From the NCBI RefSeq assembly GCF_001411555.2, contig NC_049907.1, positions 10,100,622 through 10,164,621 on the forward strand: DNA of 64,000 nucleotides, written 5' to 3'. The position numbers and the translations under genes were made by a program. The stretch's first letter is position 1. The number at the start of each line of letters is the position of its first letter. Source of the DNA: Juglans regia (taxonomy: Eukaryota; Streptophyta; Magnoliopsida; Fagales; Juglandaceae). The notes under the pieces are model-generated. The model was not told the origin of the DNA, did no database searches, and saw nothing but the letters and a program-made list of their open reading frames with translations. This document shows, piece after piece, positions 33,213 to 46,770 of this stretch.

Positions 33213-34930
33213 ATTATTTACCTGTTATGACATTTTAATAATGATTGAATTCGAATTCCATGTCGGCACCTTTTGGCGATTGGACCTAGTTCATGCGTTG
33301 TGCTGAGGGGGGGCTTTTGATTTTTGGTACGTGGGCTTTTGTGGTGTGGGGTCCAGCCCGATCTTCAAGAGGGATCATTCGGCCCTTCAGTATATTCATA
33401 TTATCTACAGCACTTTGTATCCGACTCACCCATAGCACTTAGATTCATACCGTTGGTTATTTTTACAAAGAGATGACTCCACCTTTATGGGATTAGAACC
33501 TACGACATAATCCTTCTGTTTGTTACTAGAAAGGGAAGACATACCCATAGCGATTAGCGGTGGCTGCTTTTTACGTTGGAAATTAATATCATGTATTATT
33601 AATTAGAACATTACTACCATCAGCTTGCCCATATATCCCATTAGCCAAAATTTGCTTAATGTCACACTTTTTGCCTTTTACCTATTCCACTCAAAACCTA
33701 ATCCTATATTATAATTAATAGATTATCAATTTAAAGTCTATATAATAATAAAATATTATTAATTCCTAGCTTTTTTATAATTTTTTATCTAATTTATTTT
33801 TATCAAATATCGCAGATCTACCGATCATATTTTAATTTTTAATCAAATAAAATATATTTTGTGTTAATTTTCATAATTTATAACATGCATGCACTTTTTG
33901 GAGAGTACTAGCTAGTGTCTCAAATATTTGGATAAGCACCATAACAAAAATCAGTTTAGCTAACCTTTTGACTACTCCAATGAAACCCCATTTTCATCCT
34001 CATTGGTTAAAATATTTGCTAATTACTAGTTGTTATAGCTAATGGGATGCATGTCATTCCTCTTATACTATATAGTTTGTGTGGTCCGCATCTTCTTTTC
34101 TTTGGTGGAAAACTTTCCATTATCCACGCATGCATGCATGCATGCATGCTAGCTACCATTCATCACTTCAGTTCAGTTGTTCGTAATTCCGAGATTGCTA
34201 TGCTATCTATATATGTACATGTATGTGAATTACTTGCTGATCACAGCAAATGTGGGAAAATGATGTCTTTGATGTCATTCCATATGTAGCCTTATTTTGT
34301 ATTAGAGTATCGCTATTGGGCCATCATGTGATGTCATATGTTCATCTGAATTATATGGTACTACGTGTTTTATTAAAACAAATAAAAAAATATATTCAAA
34401 ACAAAAATGCCTCTGAAACCCAAAAAAAAGGAATATTGAAATCTTAGATTCCGTCTACTACTTTTTATGTGTGTTTGTCTTTATTTATATATTTATTTAT
34501 TAATAAATTATATAACACCATATGGTAGTATCACGTCAACAAGACCATTTGAGCTGTAATATGTATATCACAGAGGTTTTTCTTTTGTTTTTAAGCAAAA
34601 CGTGTGCATGCAGGTCTTTCAAAATATAATATTTTAAAGAGCTGTTAAAGGAGGAGTTGAATGAGGTTCGACAATCCAATGAAAGAAAAGCAAACCAATT
34701 TGACCACATGTACGGCTTGACTATTTGTGTTATTATTTCTATACGATATTTTAAAGAGATTTCATCCATTCCATCGGCATCGAGTTCTGTTCTTACCTAG
34801 TTATTTAAGAGATGAGGTTCAGATAATTGCTATTATATGTTGTAGTATGCCACGTGGATTTGAAAACTGATGCTAAAAAACAAATAAAATGTGTAAAGAA
34901 AGAGGCTGAGAGGACATCCAATTATATTAC
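33213..34930. other. Intergenic; (CATG)n microsatellite at 34126-34150
   Basis: AT-rich, with no supported gene. The stretch of CATGCATG repeats at about 34126-34150 is the only clear simple repeat. Open frames at 34047-34447 and 34536-34769 have no recognisable content. Confidence 0.5.
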
Positions 34931-35160
34931 AGTACTGCTATGGATCTTAAATTTAGGATGTAAAAAATGTCTCGAATAGTATATTTTTTTTATTTTTTAT
35001 AATTTTTTTATGTATTTTTTTTAATCATTATAAACATTTTTATAAAAAATAAAAAATTCACAACATTATTAAAAAATATTTCCTTATCATTCGGTAAAAA
35101 AAATATCTCATTCGAGACATTTTTTGAGTCTCGAATTCAAGATTTAAAGTATTTCTCATT
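34931..35160. mobile_element. Fold-back MITE with ~60-bp inverted repeats
   Basis: The left arm has GGATCTTAAATTTAGGATGT and then AAAAAATGTCTCGAATAGTA. The right arm, on the other strand, has CTTTAAATCTTGAATTCGAG and then ACTCAAAAAATGTCTCGAAT. The centre is A/T only. Similar flanks (ATTATATTA and ATTATATCA) could be a 9-bp target duplication with one mismatch. Confidence 0.7.
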
Positions 35161-35196
35161 ATATCATATATTCAGTAAAACTGTTTGAAAGGAAAA

Positions 35197-35402
35197 CACT
35201 ATTATGCCCATTTTTTTGACATTTCTATTTGACTGATGGTTAATTTTCTCTTTTTTTACTTATTGATTAAAGAAGTAATTTTAAATATATTAGTACATTT
35301 TTTTATTTTTTAATATTTTTAAATATATTAAAAAATGTAAAAAAAAAAAACTTTTTACACTAAACAGTATGACCATCGGTAAAGTTGGGACGGTATAGTA
35401 GC
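35197..35402. mobile_element. MITE, family B, diverged copy 2
   Basis: It shares TTACTTATTGATTAAAGAAG, then an AT block and a TTTACACTAAAC segment, with the copy at 12911. The ends are more decayed. Confidence 0.55.
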
Positions 35403-37710
35403 CGCACCCTTTATGAAATACATTTTACAACCATTATTAGTAATTAAATATAATAATTATAAATTGATGTGATTAGACATAATATCGTAAATTATAAAAT
35501 AATACTGTAGAACATTGATTCACGGCACTAAGATTTGAAATAACAAGGTTGCTTATGAAAAGACATAAAGGTGAGAGAAAATATTAGAAAAAGTAAGATC
35601 AACTATCACTTTGTCATTAATGAGTATTAGATCAAGACCGTTATGCGACAATTAAGCATTGGATTCTCTTTTTTGGTCAATCAGTGGTCATTTCCTATAC
35701 AGAACAAATTATCAACCGCCACTCATAACATAAAGTAACATAATTTCAAAGAACAAAGTATAATCCAAACAGCGTAACATAGAATGAGTGTACAAAAATG
35801 ACTTAAACAGTGAATAAAATTGTATAAGAATAATCCAACTCGAGATTTTACTTGACACTCACGGAATGAGATCTAGCTAGAGAGTTCGCTCAATATCTCG
35901 ATCACTCAAACAAGCATTTAGATAGAGTTTCAATTCAATTTGAATTGTAATTAGTATTTGAGATAATCAAGACTTTTATGGATGAGATAATTGTTATTAG
36001 GAGTTAGATTTTAAATAGGCTATGCTATATAGTTTGATTAGACTAAGTTAAGAGTTTCATTTTATTTTGAAGTCTTTTAATTGTAAGCTTATAAAAAGGA
36101 AATCATTGTTCGAGGGAATTGTTAATTATTATTATTATTATTTCAAATTTATGGTGAAAATATTCTTCGAGAAAGTTTTCCCTATTTGATATATACACAC
36201 ATTTGAGGTCTCCAATGGGGTAGGGTGGGCTTTAAGTAGTGAATGCCATGCTATTATTAACTATGACAGGGAGGGCCTAACCAAAGGGTGACTTTAAGCC
36301 CAAAGTCTAAACCCTAATAAGTGGTGAGGATGGATTTTGTACACACTAGTAGTTTCCAAGTGGAAGAATCTTATTGAGTGAGGTTACCTCCGCCTCCTTC
36401 ATCTTTTGATTTGGGTAAATAGAGTTGCTAGTAGTGTAATGTACATCCTTCATATATAAGATCCAATCATTAAGATTGTGACTCCTTATCGAGTTTTATT
36501 TTGTTCATCAATCATTAGATCCCCTAACTCTCACTCGATTGCTTAAATAGTCGAAAGAATTGAGATCGAATAGGTTTTTCTATGTGTCTGTATTTCTCTT
36601 CAGCAATTGTGTGGTATACTCAGAAGTAGAATGTGTCAATTTTTCCCTTACTTTTTATATGGGAGTATAAAATTACAAATCTTAAAGGGGTTTGTTTATT
36701 TACCAACGACAGTACTCTTCGACTATATGTTAGAAATTAAGAGCAAACATAGATTGAAAATGGTAGACAGTAGAGCGATTGTTAATCTGCCTCTTAGATA
36801 AATATTACCTCCCACTCACAAATTGAGTTCTGCAAATGAGAATCTGGCAATAATATCTTCAGGATACAACACTATTTATATAGTGTGCAGAGTACAAATT
36901 CTGAATACTAATCTTAGAACGAACAGATGTAATAGCAGCAGTTGCAACCTTTCATTTGAATTTAAATAAAATAGTTTCTATCATAAATATGTGAAGATAA
37001 TAACTGTTAAAAAAAATGAAAAAATGCGTCATTTCATTTGAATTAAAATCATTCCATCACTTGCGATGATGCATAAGTGCTAAGAGCATCGCGCATGCGT
37101 GTGGCCAGTGCGAAACACTACTATTGTGTATCTACCCTTATATTCCAATTTATGTATTGTGAAACTCATTCAATTATATATAAAACACTAAACATTTACT
37201 AGTCTTTCCAATGTGGGATTAACAAAAAATCACATTAAATGAAACTTCAAAAAAAGTCAAAGTCAAATTAGAGGGAATATTTGAAATAATCCAATACTAT
37301 ATATTTTTAGTTGACTAGCTAGCTCACATGAAAAATGAATTTTACCATCCATCTTGAATTGACTCGTCATGAAAGTTTCTTACGGAGCAATTCTTTTTCT
37401 TTTCTTTTTTTAACCAAAATGGTTGGTAAGTGAAAACAACAGCAAGGAGAGACCAGTTTTCATCTATATTATCAATTCATGTAGTGTTTCCCCTTTAATT
37501 TCTAGTAAAGGATGTTTATAAGGTGCACCCAAAATGAGAATCAGTTTAACATTATATATATATATATATATATATATGCATGATTCTTAACCTGGCCGGA
37601 TGGTTTATTCTACCTAATTCAATGGATCCTGAAATTCTTTTAATCGAATTATTGGACTCATCATCATGATTCCATTAATTGCAGTTCAAAGATCATGGGT
37701 TAATTATTTA
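35403..37710. other. Intergenic, no gene supported; (TA)n at 37552-37577
   Basis: AT-rich. A short open frame at 36607-36801 has no recognisable content. A TA microsatellite lies at about 37552-37577. Confidence 0.5.
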
Positions 37711-37880
37711 ATGAGAAAAGATATTTATAATCATAAATTGTACAACTATCGTGTAATCGTTTTAAAAATATATATATATATATAATTCACATGAAAAAAA
37801 TTAATTTTTTAATAATAAATCTCACTCTTTTTTAAAATTATTACGTGGAGGTTATGCACTTCATAATTGTATATAAAATT
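37711..37880. mobile_element. MITE, family A, copy 2
   Basis: It shares AAAAAAATTAATTTTTTAAT, the AATCTCACTCTTTTTTAAAA segment and the ends GATATTTATAATCATAAATT / CTTCATAATTGTATA with the family. Confidence 0.6.
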
Positions 37881-40800
37881 AAAATTATTTTTATTTAATT
37901 ATTTCCTTATAAATGGGGAGCACAAAATCCGAATGTGTTCATGATGATGAGGTCAATTGGCAAAAACATCAATCCAAGTTGCCAATCCTAGAATTAATGG
38001 GAACAGATCATGGGATCGAGTGGACCACATTTATGCATGCGTACGTACATAATGCCACCATGCTAATGGCCAACTTCGCGCGTCACAAGCTCACTACAAG
38101 AAAATTAGTATTTATGATGAAAATAACTCATTTTGCCTGTGGGAAAAACCATTTTAACTAAAAATAATTGGTCATAAATACTTAATTTATTGTAACAAAT
38201 GTAGATATGATTTTTTTCCCTTAATTTTTCAAGATTACTTTCTGCTAATTTATATAATAATGTCTTTTATTCTAGCCGTTAAGCCGCATATAATATCCTC
38301 TCTCTCTCTCTTAAAGTGCAGGAGTGGGGTCGTTGATTCTAAACTCTACATATACGTCATTTCTTTGTAGAAATAAAAAAAAGAGATGAAAATCTATGAA
38401 TATATCCAGTATGAGTAATGCATATGTATCAGAGTGAACGTACGTACGTCCTATACAAATTGAAAAGTTCTATACATAGCTTATTATTTATTATATTAAG
38501 AGAAATTCTATTTACAATCTTTAATAGAAGATTGCGTGTACAGTCTTATTGATGAATGAGATAAAATAAGAAAAAACATCATTTTTAAAAGTATATTATT
38601 GTAATTTTAATTTTTTTTAAACATAACTGTATGAACCTGCATGAGCGGTCTGTAAAATTGTATATAGACTAATTCATATTCTAAATCCCACATCCTATAA
38701 AAAACATTCTCACACTTTATAAAAAAAATATAAATATAGAGTATGAAAATAAATAATAGCTGAAGTATAGAATTTCTCGTAGAAATTTTGAGGATTTGAA
38801 ACTACACCCACTTGTCTCATTCCAATGTGTCAAGAATTGTACATACGTTTTAGAGTGGAAGAAAATAGAGGTAAGGTATATATAATATCATGAGCTGCGT
38901 GTCGTATGGTTTGGGAAAAATGAAAGAATTAATCTTGTGCTAGCTAGGCAGCCAGGTAGGTAAGGAGTTGTATTGTTATTTTCTTTCTAGCTGATCCACC
39001 AAACGCGTCGAATTGTCGTGGTGAGAATGAACTTCATAAATCTTCTAAGAAGCCCAAATGGACTTTTCAATGATCCATCATCCTCCATAATTAATGCTAG
39101 ATCTTGATGATTTTGTTGATTAGGACGCAACGCCTTATAATAATCTCCTTCAATGATATATATTTATTTTGGTTGTCGTTTTTAGTCATCCTTTCCAACC
39201 TCATAATGACTATTGAACATGGCGACCCCTTTCCCTTCCCTTCCCTTCTCTTCCCTTCTCCTGTAGAACGAGCAGTGCCTAACATTGACAACTGCTGTTA
39301 ATTTTTAATTCTTCATCTTTTCTTTTTTTGCATCATCTTGTCGTCAGAAAGCTGTCATCCATTTTTGGACAAATATTGCTGAGATATTAACGAGGACTTT
39401 ACTTACGGTAGGAAGTAAATCGGAATGCTCTCTGAGAAGTTGCTGGAAAGCAGTGGTGCGTACGAAATGCTATTTGGCATTTAAGGACTTTTTTTTTTTT
39501 TTTTTTTTGTCAAAACTATGACAATAAATAAACAGTATATTCAGTTCATTTAATAAATGCAATATTCAGAAACACTAATATAAGTTCAAATATTAAATAA
39601 ATAAACTTATGTAAATTCGATTCAACTCGATTTAAACTTGTGAATAAAACTCGTATAAACTCGACTTGATTTGTTTGAGCTCGTTTTGAAGTTCGTAATA
39701 TATTTTATATATGTATGTGTTATATATATAATACATGTTAGTTATATTTTATATACTTGATTATATATTATTAATTTATTTATAATTTACCTTATTTAAT
39801 ATATATATATATATATGATATGTTCCCAAAATATGTATAGGATAATTTGTATAATAATATATTATACAGCTTAAACTATTGATTTATTATATTATCTATA
39901 TGTATTAAATAGTATAGTTTATTACATTTATCTTGTGTATTATTCTTTTAATTTATAACTATACGTTATTTTTATAAAAGAGTGATATCATAAGAATTTT
40001 GAATCAAAATTATTTGGTTAAATAGTTAAATGGTTTGATTTTTTTTTTTTTTTTTGTAAATTTTTTTTTAAAAAAATTATTAATCAAAAGATAAATTTCA
40101 AAAATTTTAAAATAAAAAATCGAATTCGAAGTTGAGATACTCAAGCTTGAGTCGTTTATTTATTTTTAGTCAAACTCGAGTCGAATTCAAACAACTTTAA
40201 TGGTTAACAAACAAAGTTTGAACAAGGATTTTGAATTTTATTCGAATTCAAGTTGAATTTAAATGAACAAACATGTTAATAGTTACATAGTCAAAACACA
40301 TCTCTAAAAGTCTAAAGATTTTTTAGGAAAAAAAATTATTTGTATAATAATATTTCTAGAATAAAAAGATTCAAATTTTATTTTTATTTATTTTTTATTA
40401 AAAATATATGTATCAATCCCTCAAACGACCACGAGCAACCCAGATCAAATTAATCATAATGACAAGGCGATATGGTTGTCGTGGTGGCCAGAGTTTGCAA
40501 GCCACGTACAAGTGGCCCAATCCGAATTGCCTCGTGGTGGCCGAAGTCTCTAGCCACCAAGGGCGGTCTGAATCGTCTGATGACTCTGATTTTGGCCGTC
40601 CTTATCAAGGTGGCCGTGGTAGTCTGAGATCTTTTGGTGGTTAGCTTTTTAATTATTTATCATATCATCTCTGAGTACCTTTTTTTAGAAAATCTAGACA
40701 TACAAACGTACTTTTAATGTTCCTGTCACTTTTTTAATAACAGTTTTCACAACTATTTATATTTACTTTTAGGCGTTACTGTTATTTATTTTTGACGGAA

Positions 40801-41894
40801 TTGAATTAAAAATTAAAAATTAAATAAAATATTATTAAAAAATATTTTTTAATATTAAATATTTTTTTAATATTTAAAAAAATTAAATTACTTATTTTAT
40901 TTTATGTATGAATTTAAAAAAATTATTATAATTAAATGAAATAATATGAAATATCTGAACTTAAAAGATCTGACCAAAATATATAATATATATAACCTTG
41001 TTTAATTTGTATGTTTGTATTTTTTTTTTCTTATCCACAATTCATAATTAGCATAACCAATATTCTTAAACAATTAGTCTTAAGGAATTCAACAATTTTT
41101 AATAGATCTTTCTTATATATCATCAAACTAGAATTTGATCTCATTTAAATTTTATAGTAACTACATTTTGTTTTCCTGTTTTATTTCAAGAAATTAAATT
41201 AGAATATAATATTCATATTGGATTATTTCTCTTTCAAAATTTGTAATTATATGAGATTCTGAGTGAGATATATTTAATAAAAAATCTCACCTTTACTGGA
41301 TAGCTCGCTATGCAATATGCAATTACGCTATTTAAATTTTTTTAAATATATGACGTTACTGCTATGCATTATTTAGCAATATACAAAACATAGTTTATAG
41401 TAATTTATATATACTACATCTTTAATTGCAACATATGAAAAGCTTAAAATTTAAAATTATTGGTATTCATGGAAGAATGCAAGTTTAAATTATTATTTTT
41501 TCTTAATTTTTACTCCAATTTTTTCTTTTTTATCAATTTGTTAAAGATATTCCTAAAAACTTTTAATTCAACTATTTATTCTAAAGCTAAAAATACCCAA
41601 CCCTTCCAAACTTAATAATCCTGGTTTTGTCCTTGTTTATACTTATTATTATCTTAGGTAGCCCATACCTAGTCAGGGGTGAAGTTGGAATTTTTATTAA
41701 GAGGAAACCTAATATATGATACTAAAATGAAAATTGATGAAATCATTGCTCAGAAATTTGTATGATACAGCCTCACTTGATGTTGATCCTCTGCTAAAGT
41801 AAGATCAGGCAACTTGATTGGAAACATTAATGCTGGATCAATGTTTATAGATTTTTCACCTCATAAGAACATATAAAGATCCCTCGTCTGAGTT
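37881..41894. other. Intergenic, with dispersed repeat copies at 38502-38660 and 38675-38785; no gene supported
   Basis: Besides the two repeat copies there is a CCCTTCCCTT tract at 39229-39260, a T-run at 39490-39509, a CGAGTTTGA/TCGAATTC-rich segment at about 39600-40280, and a GC-richer island at 40410-40650. The island contains GTGGTGGCC words and a 78-codon open frame (GRPYQGGRGSLRSFGG) that I cannot assign. Confidence 0.45.
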
Positions 41895-42080
41895 TGCTTT
41901 CTCATTTTAACCGTTTATATTTTTATTTTTTTTTATTTAATGATTAAGGAAGTGACTTTTAATGTATTGATATATTTTTTTATTTTTTAAAAATATTTAA
42001 ATATATTAAAAAAATATAAAATATAAATTTATACTAACGACACGCTCAGCGATCATTATTGAGTGCCAGCCTAGCATGAC
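41895..42080. mobile_element. MITE, family B, diverged copy 3
   Basis: Its core TTTAATGATTAAGGAAGTGA and the following TTTTAATGTATTGATATATT are shared with copies near 44880 and 52460. Confidence 0.55.
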
Positions 42081-42504
42081 TCTTGTTTATAGTTCATTGT
42101 GTAGATTATACATGCATTATTTGAATGTTTCACTTTTGCAAACAAAAGAAAATGATGAACTTTATCGATATGTAATTAATTGAAGAGGGAGATTGTAGAT
42201 CGAGCTCCACTCAACTTCTACACGTCCATTGCCTTTATCTGCATGTCTCAAGCTTTTTCCCTTCTCCCTCTTTGGCCACTTCCTTTTTACCCATAAAGTG
42301 CAGGCCACGTGCCAATTCACATGCCTGTCTCAGTCTAACAACTCCAAGTCCTCTACGCCTTATTTTTTCACATCCTTGGAATCTTGAATTTAATTGAATG
42401 TAGCATTAAAACGGTGGGCCTGTGACCTTATTTACTCAACTCTTAGCACTAAATTAAAAGTCAAAAGAATAACGTTATATTTACGGTCTTTTTATTATAT
42501 TTTA

Positions 42505-42672
42505 TAAAAATAATAATAATGTTAAATACATAAAAAAGTATATAAGTATAACGTACTTTTTTAAAAAAGATTAGTGTCTATAATTAAAAAATTAATTTAT
42601 TTTCATACAAGTTTTATATTTATTTATTTTAAAATAAAAAATATATATGGCGCTTGCGCACTATTTAACACT
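42505..42672. mobile_element. MITE, family A, diverged copy 3
   Basis: It shares ATTAAAAAATTAATTTATTT, TCATACAAGTTTTATATTTA and GGCGCTTGCGCA with the family. Confidence 0.5.
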
Positions 42673-43116
42673 CTTTATAAAATTATGTTTTAAAATACTA
42701 ATATTTTTGTAAGAAAATATTTTATTTTACATAAATATCTTTTTAAAAATATACTTATATAAAAATTATAAAAAAGATATTGTGCGTGTGTTATTTTCGG
42801 AAATGAAAGTATACCAACACAACTATGTTGGTATATTTTTCTTTCCTACACTCGAGAATCACTTATACTTATTTATCCTTATTTACACCCTAATATATAG
42901 CAAAGTTGACTTATTTCTACTTTTTTTTTTTTTTTTTGAGTCGTGCAAGAATTGGCTTTGTGTGGATGGTGTGTAGAGGTTGTATGAATAGTAATAAATT
43001 GCATAGATCTTTTTTTGTAATATTAGCAGTTAGTTTGAGGAGCCTCCGAAAGTCGAGGTCAGTTATAGAAATAAAAAAGAAGAATTAGCTAGCCGTGAAA
43101 ACACTCATATTAAAAT

Positions 43117-43280
43117 AGAGAAATGATATTTATAATCGTGGAGTGTATAAATACCGTACAATTTATATAAAAATAAATAAATACGAGATTTATATGAAAA
43201 AAAATTAATTTTTTAATAATAGATCTCACTATATTTTAAAAATATTATGTGATACTTATGACTGCATGTAGTATTATTCA
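43117..43280. mobile_element. MITE, family A, copy 4
   Basis: It starts AGAGAAATGATATTTATAAT and CGTGGAGTGTATAAATACCG, has AAAAAAATTAATTTTTTAAT in the core and ends TTATGACTGCATGTAGTATT. It is one of the clearer copies. Confidence 0.65.
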
Positions 43281-43914
43281 TTAAAATATCAATAGGTTTT
43301 ATAATTTTAGCTTGTATAATTTAAGCTAATAGAAAAGAACGAGTCGGTCGGTGAGTTTTATGTATTAATTTGGCGTTTCATTCTCTAGTCGGTGAGTTTC
43401 AGAATGAATGAAAGAATGCATGCATGAATGGGAAGCCAGTTACATTAGAGTGGGATCAGAAATTGGATATCCGATTAATAAGGCACATCCTTTTCTGTCT
43501 TTTTAAATGCCCAATGATTTTTAATTTGTACCAGGAGTTTTGATTTACATATGTACCTTTATTTTTACAATCATTTTTATCTCATTTCATTTTATTTAAT
43601 TATTAAATTTTTTTTAAATTTTTACATAAAATAAAATAAAAAATTTATTTTTTAAAATTTTAAAATAAAAATAATATTTTATTTAATTTTTAACTTTTAT
43701 CTCAATTTATCTCATCTTACTAATCTTTTCGAACAGATGATCAAAATATACCCCATTGGATCAGCTAGCAACGAAAACGACACATATCATAACTACTACT
43801 TGTACATATATTTTATTTTCGACAAATATGAATTCAGCAACCTTTTCACAATAATTGTTATAATTATATTTTAAATGTACCAAGTTTTTATAAAATAACT
43901 TCTGAAATAAATAT

Positions 43915-44090
43915 AAAAAGAGAATTACTATAGACACAGATAAATTATATAAAGTAAACTCATAAATTGATGTGACTTCATAAAATCTGTTAGATTTACT
44001 TTATAATAAAATTAACTTTACAATCTAACATACCATATCAAACCACATCAATTTATAGATTTACTTCTGTATAATCTTTTTGTGATCAAA
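43915..44090. mobile_element. MITE-like element with arms around AATTGATGTG
   Basis: CTCATAAATTGATGTGACTT on the left and ACCACATCAATTTATAGATT on the right are inverted, and each lies next to an AAAGTAAA/TTTACTT word. Related sequence appears at about 61690-61800 and more weakly at 35440-35510 and 58550-58700. Confidence 0.5.
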
Positions 44091-44784
44091 ATATTTTCCA
44101 TGCAAAAATATCACAATTTTACAAAAATAGGGATGGTTATGAAAATGTTTGTGTACACTGGACAGAGGTGGATTTTATTTTTTAATTAATTTATTAACAC
44201 TTCTCTCACATGTGGGACGGATTCTATTTCAATGAGAGGATTCAAATTCAAGATCTCTATTTTAATTCTATATAAAATTATTACTCATCTTAAAAATCTA
44301 AGACGACAAGAATATGTATATTTTATAATTTAATTAATATCTTAACACACATAAATAGAAAATATGATAAGAATGTAGTATACAATATAATTCATTTATA
44401 TAATATCATAGGATATCATGCCATTAAAATTTATTATTTGCATAAAAATCTTAATTATGTTATACGAGAAGAATATACCAAACCATCTATACTTAAAAGA
44501 GTATGCATCGAAAAAAAAAAAGGAGTATGCAAAATGCTCTTTTGATGTGGCCATTTTGTTTTGTCCTCTTGCTTAAATATGAACAGAAATACAGAAAATT
44601 GTCCAACTTCCATTGAAATGTCAGCAATAAGCAATTTGATGCCCAACCAGTCATTTAGATTTGAGCTTCGTACTAAAACCATCGAGCTCGTGTGATAAAT
44701 GTATCGAAAATTCAACGAACCTGCTGAATGGGCCATATCTCTGATTTACGTGCTTTGACCAATAATTAAAACGTGGTTATTCGT
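44091..44784. other. Intergenic, no gene supported
   Basis: The minus-strand open frame at 44455-44736 shows no family features. Otherwise AT-rich. Confidence 0.4.
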
Positions 44785-45015
44785 TTTCATGTTTTTTTTT
44801 TTTAATAATTCTATTATATTTTTTTTCAATTTATCCTTTCATTTTAATTGTTTATATATTTAATATTTTTTTAATAATTAAAGAAGTGATTATTAATATA
44901 TTTATATTTTTTTATTTTTTAAAAACATTTAAACATTTTTAAAAAACATTTTTAAAAAAAATTACAATTTACATTAAACCTCACACAGAGACTCAGAGTG
45001 ACATCTCCGGCCGAC
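44785..45015. mobile_element. MITE, family B, diverged copy 4
   Basis: It has the core TTTAATAATTAAAGAAGTGA and an AT block, then TTTACATTAAACCTCACA, as in the other family B copies. Confidence 0.5.
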
Positions 45016-45220
45016 AAAGTAGAAGTTAGAACCACTCTTTTTAATTTAGTTCCTATTCCGTAAATTTCACATTAATACGGCAGGCTATATGCATTGAACC
45101 TAGCTTGCTACTTCTTGGGAACACATAAAATTCTCATATTTCATTAATTAAAAAGGAAAAAAGGTTTTATGTGAAGTGTGAACAAGTGCATCCTTATATT
45201 ACTTTGCAAGTTCTTTTAAG

Positions 45221-45392
45221 AGGAATGTTAAATATAATTATAGAGTGAATAAATATCGTGTAGTTATTTTAAAAAATAATAAAATTTATTATTAAGAAAT
45301 TATTTTTGTTCTTATAAGTTCGTATTTATTATTTTTTTCAAAATAATTATGCAGTGCTTGCGTACTCACGATTGTAACTATCATTTCTCTAG
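45221..45392. mobile_element. MITE, family A, copy 5
   Basis: The left end TATAATTATAGAGTGAATAA and the right end GCTTGCGTACTCACGATTGT, then AACTATCATTTCTCT, match the family ends. Confidence 0.6.
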
Positions 45393-45528
45393 ATATAATA
45401 TTAAAATGTATAAGATCTGTGTATTATTTTTTAAATAATATATTTATGAAAATTATATATTTTAAAATTATAAATATTAGTTTTTATAAATGAATTTCTC
45501 ACGATATTTAATTATGAATAATTTTACA

Positions 45529-46020
45529 TCTCTCTATATATATAAAGAGTCTATGAAACGGAATTTTCTTGTTTTAACAGAAATTTCTTGTTTTAACGGA
45601 ATATGCTGATTTTCATTAACTTTCCATCCGTTTGTAATAATTATAGAACACAGGGATACAATTGTATTTTCCTTTACATTCTGTTTATGGCTACTTTTAT
45701 GGTTTCTGTTGTTTCTATTCCAGTATTAATATCTTTAAATATGCTAATAAAGCAGATTTATTATAATAATAATCATGGATTCAATTTCCAATTTGAAAAT
45801 ACGTTATAATAGGAAAACAGATTTATGTAGATTTATCTTTTCGTATTCATTATAATAGGAAAACATTATAATAATTTATAAATAGACTATCTTTCAATAG
45901 CTTTTAAGATATATATTAGTAATAAAATAATAAGATATATGTACTTTATTTTTATTTTAATAAAATATATTAGTACTTTGAACTGCACATACGTGCCTCA
46001 GGCACGTAACATCTTACTAG
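45529..46020 (+). mobile_element. Small non-autonomous Helitron
   Basis: It starts TCTCTCTATATATATAAAG after an A and ends CTAG before a T, the A^T target rule of Helitrons. A 3' hairpin ACGTGCC-TCA-GGCACGT (45991-46007) lies 13 bases before the CTAG end. There is no flanking duplication. It carries no helicase; the open frame 45603-45809 is uninformative. An internal direct repeat TTATAATAGGAAAACA occurs twice near 45807 and 45851. A family A MITE begins right after it. Confidence 0.85.
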
Positions 46021-46185
46021 TACAATCATGAAGTGTGTAACCAATGCGTAATGGCTTTGAAAAAAAATAGGATTAACTATTAAAAAATTAATTTTTTTCA
46101 TGTGGATTCCATATTTTATTTATTTTTTTCAAATCGATTATATGGTGGTTACATAATTTACGATTGTAAATATATTTTATCTTTA
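46021..46185. mobile_element. MITE, family A, copy 6, abutting the Helitron
   Basis: It starts ACAATCATGAAGTGTGTAAC, has CTATTAAAAAATTAATTTTT and TTCATGTGGATTCCATATTT, and ends ACATAATTTACGATTGTAAA. Confidence 0.65.
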
Positions 46186-46592
46186 ATTATAAATTAACTC
46201 TTCTTTGGGACACATAAAACTTGGAAACCTAATATTAAAATAAGAAAAAAAAAATCACTTTCATAGTTTATTAGTTTTATAGAAAAAAAAAGAAAAGAAA
46301 AGGAGAGACGTGTGCCATTTATAACTGATAAGTCTATTGCGGCCTCTTTTATGACGAGAAAATCGTAATCATTTATAAAAGAACACCGACGATGCGCGTA
46401 AGGCTACATGTACACTTTGGAGCCCGCCAAGATTTCAAAAATAACATTAAAAATTAATATTTTATTTTATTTTCTAATAGGTTAATTTTTCATTTTAATT
46501 TCCCACTTTTTTAGTCACACCTCAAGATTAAACTTTTTGGTTCCATCCCTGTTAATTCAAAATAGCATTCCTATCAAAATTATTAGGAGATA

Positions 46593-46770
46593 TTTGGATT
46601 CACAAGTTATCTCAGTTCATCTCAACTCATCTCATTACTATTCATTACTATTCAGCAACTTTAACTCACAAATTTTATTATTATTTACAATTTATTTTAT
46701 TATTATTCACAATCCATCTCAACTCATCTCAACTCATCTCAAATCATCTCAAATTATTTTTGAATCCAAA
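46593..46770. mobile_element. MITE, family C, copy 2
   Basis: The inverted ends are TTTGGATTCA and TGAATCCAAA, with TCATCTCAACTCATCTC repeats on both sides. An outer AGGAGA/TCTCCT pair extends the ends. Confidence 0.7.

Noticed and set aside
40408..40644. Gly/Arg-rich 78-codon frame as a gene
   Set aside because: No start context, introns or family match; kept only as a GC-richer island.
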